Shown: positions 58,833 to 64,000 of the stretch, in pieces
How positions within the stretch are numbered: the stretch's first letter is position 1
Layout: each line of letters starts with the position of its first letter
Source of the DNA: Terriglobia bacterium
GTDB taxonomy: Bacteria > Acidobacteriota > Terriglobia > JAIQFV01
Reading direction: 5' to 3'
Length of the DNA: 64,000 nucleotides
Assembly (NCBI GenBank): GCA_020073085.1
Contig: JAIQFV010000003.1
Coordinates: 62,001-126,000 of the forward strand
The notes under the pieces: generated by a model
Told to the model about the DNA's origin: nothing
Database searches by the model: none
Seen by the model: the letters and a program-made list of their open reading frames with translations, nothing else
Translations under genes and position numbers: made by a program

Positions 58833-60014
58833 ATGAAAAAGGTTCTGATCATTGAGGACGACCTGGTCATCGCTGCCATCTACAGCAATAAGATTGAGCT
58901 TGCAGGATACCTTGTGGATGTTGCCCTGGATGGGGAAGAAGGACTGAAGAAGTTAAATGCCTTCAAACCTGATTTGGTCCAACTGGATCTGATCCTGCCG
59001 AAGATTACGGGACTGGAAATCATCCGGAGGATCCGGATGGAACCGGAGTTGACGTCGCTACCGATCGTGGTGGTTTCCAACGGATACGATGGGGATATGT
59101 TTCGAGAGGCCCTGGAGGCCGGCGCCAATCAATGCGTCTCCAAGTTGAACTCCTCTCCCAAGGTGATCCTGGATATTATTAACGAGCTGTTGACCCCCTC
59201 CTTGACGGCGACGGTCGCGCAGGCCTCAGATGCCACATCTGCTGCTGCGGCGGTCCAAGGGGTTGCCCCGGCCCACCCCTTGGATATTGACACGGCCCTT
59301 CCTTCGGAGATCCGACGACAATTCATGGAACGATCCCCGCAAATCCAGGCAGATTTGCAGGATCGATTACAGGCTGTCCTTAAGGCCGCCGACACCGCCC
59401 GCACGACCCTTCTCGAGGACCTTTCGCGGCATGTTCACTTCCTGGCTGGCTACGCCGGGATGACCGGATTTCAGCGGATCTCCCATCTGGCGAGCGCCTT
59501 TGAAGTCATGCTTCAGGAGCTCCGCGAAAAACCGAGAGAGATCACGTTCTCGACGCTGGGAACGATAGCGAACACGGTCGATTGTCTGGTGCGGCTATTG
59601 GGGGAGGTTCCTCATTCTCAACTCGAGTTTCCGTCCTCGACCCTAATTCTGGCGGTGGATGACGAGCCCATTTCCCGGCGCACCCTATGTACGGCGCTCT
59701 CCAAGGCCCGTTTGAAGGCCGTCAGCGTGGAGGATTCTGAGGTGGCCTTGAAGCTTCTCACCGAGAACCACTTTGACCTGATCTTCCTGGATGTGGATAT
59801 GCCTGGCATTACCGGATTCGAGCTGTGCCAGGAACTGCGCACCATGCCCACCAACCGAGAAACCCCGGTAATCTTCGTGACCGTTCTATCGGATTTTCAA
59901 AGCCGAGCCCAATCCAATTTGAGCGGTGGAACCGATCTGATTGCCAAACCTTACCTGCTCAGTGAGCTGGCAGTCAAAGCCCTCACCTTCATCGTCCAAA
60001 TCAAGTCGCGTTGA
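58833..60014 (+). CDS. REC-Hpt-like-REC response regulator, copy 2
   Basis: This 393-residue paralogue of the preceding gene has the same domain order. REC1: LIIEDD, Asp52 in VQLDLILPKITG, and a Ser at the switch position (VVVSNGY), unlike copy 1. The middle domain has HVHFLAGYAGMTGFQRISHL. REC2 has LILAVDDEPIS, FLDVDMPGITGFELC, IFVTVL and IAKPYLL. The repeated stretches between the copies run the whole length; the least conserved part is the linker at about 125-150. The 232-bp gap between the copies lacks genes and has a GAGGGT ribosome binding site. A gene duplication is the simple reading. Confidence 0.88.
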   Translation: MKKVLIIEDDLVIAAIYSNKIELAGYLVDVALDGEEGLKKLNAFKPDLVQLDLILPKITGLEIIRRIRMEPELTSLPIVVVSNGYDGDMFREALEAGANQCVSKLNSSPKVILDIINELLTPSLTATVAQASDATSAAAAVQGVAPAHPLDIDTALPSEIRRQFMERSPQIQADLQDRLQAVLKAADTARTTLLEDLSRHVHFLAGYAGMTGFQRISHLASAFEVMLQELREKPREITFSTLGTIANTVDCLVRLLGEVPHSQLEFPSSTLILAVDDEPISRRTLCTALSKARLKAVSVEDSEVALKLLTENHFDLIFLDVDMPGITGFELCQELRTMPTNRETPVIFVTVLSDFQSRAQSNLSGGTDLIAKPYLLSELAVKALTFIVQIKSR

Positions 60015-60131
60015 TCAGGGTCAATAGATCACCTTCGAATGACATCAGGAGGCCTGCTCCGGGTCTCGGAAAGAGAAGGTCAGATTGATACCGCCCCGTC
60101 CGAACAGCTGGCCCCGGAGTGCCCGTCTCCC

Positions 60132-60164
60132 TTCTGACTTCTGACTTCCGAGTTCTGACTTCAG
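60132..60164. repeat. 7-bp tandem repeat, TTCTGAC family
   Basis: TTCTGAC, TTCTGAC, TTCCGAG, TTCTGAC, then TTCAGG. This is the inverse complement of the GTCRGAA array at 47.4 kb. A further degenerate run (TCAGATT, CAGGAAT, CGAGAAT, 60198-60218) leads to the livF stop codon. Confidence 0.75.
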
Positions 60165-60218
60165 GTGCATCGTCACTACGAGTCAAACTCAATCTGCTCA
60201 GATTCAGGAATCGAGAAT

Positions 60219-60923
60219 CTAAAGCCCGAGGTATGCCTCCTTGACATAACGGTTGGTCATGAGTTCCCCCCCTGCCCCTTGAAGAACGACACGGCCGTTC
60301 TCCAGGACATAGGCCCGGTCGCAAAAAGTAAGCGTTTGCCGCACGTTCTGCTCCACGAGAAGGATTGTGACCCCCTCTTTGTTGATGCGCTGGATGATCT
60401 CAAAAACGTTTTGAACCAGGATAGGCGCAAGTCCCAACGATGGTTCGTCGAACATCAGGACCTTGGGCAGTCCCATCAGCCCCCTGCCGATGGCACACAT
60501 CTGCTGCTCCCCGCCGGAGAGAGTCCCCGCAGGCTGTTTGCGCCGTTCCAGGAGCCGCGGGAATAAACTGTACACCCAATTGAGCCTTTCCTTGCGCTGG
60601 ACCTTGGCGGCGGGAGACAACGAACCCATGATCAGGTTCTCTTCAACCGACATTTCCACGAATAAGCGCCTCGCTTCGGGCACGTGCACCACCCCGCTTC
60701 CGATGATGCGGTCGGCGGGTGTTTGGTCCAATCGTAGCCCGTCAAATTCGATGGTGCCCTTCCTGGGTCTTAACAGGCCCGAGATCGTCTTCAGGGTAGT
60801 GGATTTGCCGGCGCCGTTGGCCCCCACCAGGACCACGATCTCTTTCTCGCGGACCTCGAAGGACACCTCCCAGAGAACCTGGAGGTCGCCATAGTAGACG
60901 TCAACGCCCTCCACCTTAAGCAT
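60219..60923 (-). CDS. livF: Branched-chain amino-acid ABC transporter ATPase LivF
   Basis: This 234-residue cytoplasmic ATPase has Walker A GANGAGKSTTLKTISGLL (about 34-51), Q-loop, signature TLSGGEQQMCAIGRGLMG, Walker B VLMFDEPSLGLAPILVQNVF, and the LivF end NRYVKEAYLGL. It pairs with LivG in the ATPase heterodimer of the liv importer. Its start codon overlaps the end of livG by 8 bp. It is the last gene of the minus-strand livKHMGF operon. Confidence 0.95.
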   Translation of the reverse strand: MLKVEGVDVYYGDLQVLWEVSFEVREKEIVVLVGANGAGKSTTLKTISGLLRPRKGTIEFDGLRLDQTPADRIIGSGVVHVPEARRLFVEMSVEENLIMGSLSPAAKVQRKERLNWVYSLFPRLLERRKQPAGTLSGGEQQMCAIGRGLMGLPKVLMFDEPSLGLAPILVQNVFEIIQRINKEGVTILLVEQNVRQTLTFCDRAYVLENGRVVLQGAGGELMTNRYVKEAYLGL

Positions 60924-61635
60924 AGTCAGTTCCCAGGTAGGCCTCGATCACGGCCTTGTTTTGGGCGACCTCTTGCGGGGTTCCTTCAGCGATCGTCTGG
61001 CCGAAATTAATGGCATGAATGCGGTCAGAGATGGACATGATGACATGCATGATGTGCTCAATAATGATGATGGTCGTGCCATGGTCGCGGATCTTCTTGA
61101 TGAGGTCGATGGCCTGGAGCAATTCGGTAGGGTTCAAGCCGGCTGAGGTTTCGTCCAAGAGAAGAAGCGACGGGCGGGTAGCCATGGCCCGCGTGATCTC
61201 CAGTCGTTTGCGCCAGGCAATCGGGAGCGATTTGGCCAACAGGTTTTGCACGGGTACAAGGCCGCAAAAGTCGATGGTTTCGAGCGCCAGTTGCCGGGCC
61301 TCGCCCACCGTGTTGACCCGGGCGAACGCAGCCGCAATGACGTTGTCGAGGACGGTCATGCGGCCGAGCGGCTTCACCACCTGGAACGTTCTCCCAATCC
61401 CCAACCTGCAGATTTGATAAGTCGGCAAATGGTGAATTTCCTGGCCCTTGAAGATCACTCGGCCGGAGTTGAGGCGGTGGAAGCGGGTAATCAGGTTGAA
61501 CGTTGTCGTCTTCCCGGAACCATTCGGCCCGATCAGCCCGAAGATTTCACCCTGGCGGACTTCGAAACTGACATTATTTACCGCAGCCAGACCGCCGAAG
61601 TATTTGACGAGTTTTTCAGCCCTGAAAAAAGACAC
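60916..61635 (-). CDS. livG: Branched-chain amino-acid ABC transporter ATPase LivG
   Basis: This 239-residue ATPase has Walker A GLIGPNGSGKTTTFNL (about 33-48), the LivG-type region YQICRLGIGRTFQVVKPLGR, Walker B LLLLDETSAGLNPTELLQAI and the H-loop EHIMHVIMSISDRIHAINFG. The signature stretch reads LPIAWRKRLEITRAM rather than LSGGQ, and the Walker B has DET for DEP; similar variants occur in other LivG proteins, so I do not call it inactive. The C-terminus EAYLGTD matches LivG. Its position in the liv operon is standard. Confidence 0.93.
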   Translation of the reverse strand: MSFFRAEKLVKYFGGLAAVNNVSFEVRQGEIFGLIGPNGSGKTTTFNLITRFHRLNSGRVIFKGQEIHHLPTYQICRLGIGRTFQVVKPLGRMTVLDNVIAAAFARVNTVGEARQLALETIDFCGLVPVQNLLAKSLPIAWRKRLEITRAMATRPSLLLLDETSAGLNPTELLQAIDLIKKIRDHGTTIIIIEHIMHVIMSISDRIHAINFGQTIAEGTPQEVAQNKAVIEAYLGTDYA

Positions 61636-61644
61636 GCCGGCGCC

Positions 61645-62649
61645 TCAGTTTTCGGGTTTGATCCGAAGAACGCTTCTCTTGATCTTCGCCCAGTCCCCGA
61701 CGATCCCGTTCGGGAGAAGTAGAATTACAAGAATGACCAGCAATCCAAATCCGAGGGTGTGAGCAGACTTCACAAACTCAGAAAGGGTGGTAAATGCGCT
61801 CGACCCCGTCCTGTCGGCGAAGTACTTGAACAGGCCGAAGAAGCCGGACCTGAAGAACTCCTGTACCGCGATCATAACGAAGGCCCCCACGGCCGGGCCA
61901 TAAATGGTCCCCACCCCGCCGACAATCCCCACGAGCACGGCGGCGATGGAGAGGTCTTGAAGAGAGAATACGACCGAGGGGTCGATGAACCCCATGTAGT
62001 TCATATAGAAGGCCCCCGCCAATCCGGTCCAAAACGTCCCGATGCAAAGCGAGATCATCTTGTAACGGGTGGTGTTGATTCCCATGCTCTCTGCCGCATC
62101 CTGGTCTTCTCGAATCGAGACAAAGCAATACCCCAGTTTTGAATGGACGGTGAAACGCATGCAGAGAACCGTCAGGACCATCATGAACAGGATGATGTAG
62201 TAGTAGGGCAACTTCGAGGAAAAGGTCGGCATAATCAGGATCCCGACCATTCCATTGGTCACGGGCTCGGCGATCTTGGCAGCATCTTTCAAAACCTCAT
62301 TCAGGGCCAGGGTGGCCAGGGCGAAATAGGCCCCACGGAGTCGAAAGGTGATCCATCCGAACGGGAAGGCCACCGCTGTCGCCAGCAGGCCGCCGGTGAC
62401 CATCCCCCACCAGGGAGAGATGGCGTAATGGTATGTGAGCAGTCCCGCGGCATACGCCCCGCTCCCAAAGAAGGCGGCGTGACCAAATGAAACCCGTCCG
62501 GTGTAGCCGGCGAGGAGGTTCCAGGCGGAACCAATGATGACCCACATCATGAAGAGGATGATCAGATGTTGGTAGTATTCCTGCCGCAACAGGAGCGGGA
62601 GTACGATCAGGGCCAGCAGGAAAATCAGCGGGTAAAGGTTTCTTTTCAT
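61645..62649 (-). CDS. livM: Branched-chain amino-acid ABC transporter permease LivM
   Basis: This 334-residue membrane permease has about nine to ten hydrophobic segments. Seen: LAGYTGRVSFGHAAFFGSGA (the conserved loop GxxSxGxAxFxGxGAY), GWITFRLRGAYFALATLALN, FVSIREDQDAAESMGINTTR (the ATPase-coupling EAA-like loop), VLVGIVGGVGTIYGPAVGAF. It forms the translocation pore with LivH. It lies 9 bp upstream of livG and 12 bp downstream of livH. Confidence 0.95.
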   Translation of the reverse strand: MKRNLYPLIFLLALIVLPLLLRQEYYQHLIILFMMWVIIGSAWNLLAGYTGRVSFGHAAFFGSGAYAAGLLTYHYAISPWWGMVTGGLLATAVAFPFGWITFRLRGAYFALATLALNEVLKDAAKIAEPVTNGMVGILIMPTFSSKLPYYYIILFMMVLTVLCMRFTVHSKLGYCFVSIREDQDAAESMGINTTRYKMISLCIGTFWTGLAGAFYMNYMGFIDPSVVFSLQDLSIAAVLVGIVGGVGTIYGPAVGAFVMIAVQEFFRSGFFGLFKYFADRTGSSAFTTLSEFVKSAHTLGFGLLVILVILLLPNGIVGDWAKIKRSVLRIKPEN

Positions 62650-62661
62650 CGGGGTGATTCT

Positions 62662-63537
62662 TTAAATCTTCGTCAATCGCTTGAAGCCACTCGGGAGAAA
62701 GACCAAAACACCCACAAAAATGACCATGCCGATAATGTTTTCATAATCCATTCCGAGATACGTGGAGCCCAGGCTCTCTGCGATCCCCAGCGTGAGCCCC
62801 CCCAAGATCGCGCCCACTGTCGAACCCAAACCCCCGAGAATGGTGATCACGAAGGCCTTCGATGTAAAGGGCCCGCCGATGTCCGGAAAAACATAAAAGA
62901 CCGGCGCCAGCAGGGTGCCGGCGCAAGCAGCGAGTGCCGAGCCCAAGCCGAACGTGATGACTGTGATTCGTCCGGTGTTGACCCCCATCAGGGTGGCCGC
63001 CTCCTTGTCCTGCGCCGTCGCCCGGATCGACCGGCCGAGATCCGTTTTCATTAGAAAAAGGAACATCCCGAGGGTAAAAATCACTGCGATCCCAAAGGCG
63101 ATCGTGAGCGCCACGCTAAAGGAGATGTGTCCCAGGAAAAAAGTCTTGTTGGAGTAGGTGGTGCTCACCGACCGGTAATCGGACTTGAAAATGAAGCGAA
63201 TGACTTCGGTCAGGACCATACCGATCCCTACGGTCATTAATACCTGATTGTGCGGCAGGATCGTGTCGACCTTCAGGAGGGGGTTCAAGAAATACTTCTG
63301 AATCAGGACTCCCAGCAAAAAAAGCGCGGGCATGGCGATCGCGAGCGAGAGGTAAGGGTCGATCCGGAGGACTGAGAAAAGCACATAGGTAATGTACATG
63401 GACACCATCATCAACTGCCCCTGGGCCAGATTGATGATCCCCATGACCCCCATGATGAGGGTCATTCCAATCCCGATCAGGGCATACAATCCTCCTTTGA
63501 GTACACCGGCAACCAGCGTTTGCCAGAAAACATCCAT
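62662..63537 (-). CDS. livH: Branched-chain amino-acid ABC transporter permease LivH
   Basis: This permease of about 291 residues starts at ATG 63537 (MDVFWQTLVAG), with AAGGAG nearby; a longer frame to 63588 adds 17 residues of non-membrane sequence and is unlikely. Seen: GLYALIGIGMTLIMGVMGII with NLAQGQLMMVSMY, RSIRATAQDKEAATLMGVNT (coupling loop), ILGGLGSTVGAILGGLTLG, and the end FLPSGFKRLTKI. It partners with LivM. Confidence 0.95.
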   Translation of the reverse strand: MDVFWQTLVAGVLKGGLYALIGIGMTLIMGVMGIINLAQGQLMMVSMYITYVLFSVLRIDPYLSLAIAMPALFLLGVLIQKYFLNPLLKVDTILPHNQVLMTVGIGMVLTEVIRFIFKSDYRSVSTTYSNKTFFLGHISFSVALTIAFGIAVIFTLGMFLFLMKTDLGRSIRATAQDKEAATLMGVNTGRITVITFGLGSALAACAGTLLAPVFYVFPDIGGPFTSKAFVITILGGLGSTVGAILGGLTLGIAESLGSTYLGMDYENIIGMVIFVGVLVFLPSGFKRLTKI

Positions 63538-63645
63538 CCCTCGCTCCTTCTGGGTGACGACAGGATAGTGTGCACAATCACCGCGCAACCCAATCAGGTT
63601 ACTCGGGAGGCGAATCCCTCAATTCCGGAAATCAGAGCGCACAGC

Positions 63646-63999
63646 CTACTTGCGATCCCGCCAGGGCGGGGTTGGGAAAACATACCCCTTCGTCGCGACG
63701 TTTCGAGGCCACACGGTCTCCAGTTTTCCCTTTTGCCATTGCACCATAAAAGTGGGCAGCCGGTTTTGTTGCGTCTTTTTGCCATAGGAGACAAATTTGA
63801 CGGGACCGAAGGCCGTCTTCGTGTCGGTGGCGGCCAGGGCATCCCGGATGTCGCTGGGGCTGATGCTGCGGGCGCGCTGCAGGGCATCGGCAATCACATA
63901 GAGACAGGCATAAGCCTCGGTACCGTGATATTCCGTGATCGATTTAAAACGTGCATTATATTTCTTGTAGTAATCCATGGCCCCGGGGTAGGGGACGGC
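63646..63999 (-). CDS. Branched-chain amino-acid ABC substrate-binding protein, C-terminal part
   Basis: Only the last 118 residues lie in the window; the frame is open through the edge at 63999. The visible part carries ARFKSITEYHGTEAYACLYV, ADALQRARSISPSDIRDALA, TAFGPVKFVSYGKKTQQNRL, and a C-terminus with MVQWQKGKLETVWPRNVA. This is the periplasmic-binding-protein type I fold (Peripla_BP_6) of LivK-like proteins. It is first in the liv operon order and 108 bp upstream of livH, a normal spacing. Ligand specificity (Leu/Ile/Val, or other amino acids or urea-like solutes) cannot be judged. Confidence 0.85.
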   Translation of the reverse strand, partial: AVPYPGAMDYYKKYNARFKSITEYHGTEAYACLYVIADALQRARSISPSDIRDALAATDTKTAFGPVKFVSYGKKTQQNRLPTFMVQWQKGKLETVWPRNVATKGYVFPTPPWRDRK

Positions 64000-64000
64000 C

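Overview
This 64 kb window is a gene-dense chromosomal segment of a G+C-rich Gram-negative bacterium. Acidobacteriota is the most likely source. That rests on families I associate with the phylum (a DUF1844 protein, a DUF6599-like protein, a DUF5777-like barrel, a CBM9-like domain protein), Lol-like and outer-membrane genes, and the local gene order. It is inference from family knowledge; no database search was run. I see no phage, IS element, CRISPR array or rRNA.

Layout. 0-3.3 kb: C-terminal part of glnE, then an O-antigen ligase-like membrane protein. 3.5-6.5 kb (minus): a translationally coupled DUF1844 / PhnP-like hydrolase / ribF operon and a CBM9-like protein. 6.7-12.1 kb: tRNA-Val, a MoxR-DUF58 pair, a small outer-membrane barrel, a twin-PDZ protein, tRNA-Thr, and just upstream of that tRNA a candidate ~85-nt small RNA or attenuated leader. 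12.1-31.7 kb (minus): envelope and housekeeping genes: AMIN-amidase, lytic transglycosylase, alaS, recX, pilT, ilvE, an orphan ABC-2 permease, a TrmH-family methyltransferase, a CxxCH-bearing barrel, a Lol-like block (LolA-like, LolD-like, FtsX-type permease, lipoprotein), mltG and ruvX.

32-38 kb (plus) is an accessory stretch of small unrelated genes in one orientation: two DinB proteins, a methyltransferase, a CysK-like enzyme, a VOC-protein remnant, a P-loop NTPase, ankyrin repeats, a YjbR protein and an alpha/beta hydrolase. It resembles a cassette array, but no integrase or attC site is visible. 38.1-44.7 kb is a lysine/diaminopimelate operon (lysC-dapE-dapB-dapA-dapD-asd) behind a recognisable lysine riboswitch with its own terminator.

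44.8-53.9 kb: ctp-type protease, divergent polysaccharide deacetylase, an ABC-F ATPase preceded by 7-bp tandem repeats, the gap-pgk-tpiA-secG glycolytic cluster and tRNA-Leu. 54.6-60 kb: a phosphorelay made of a PAS3-HisKA-HATPase-REC-Hpt hybrid kinase and two tandem REC-Hpt-like-REC paralogues. 60.2-64 kb (minus): the livKHMGF branched-chain amino-acid transporter, with livK cut by the window edge.

The observations most worth a second look are the minus-strand small RNA/leader with an exposed CCUCCUUA segment (11212-11299), the 7-bp-period intergenic repeats recurring at several places, the duplicated REC-Hpt-REC proteins, and several perfect dyads overlapping predicted promoters. Everything was read by eye. 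Family names rest on recognised motifs, and promoters, terminators and operators are pattern matches.
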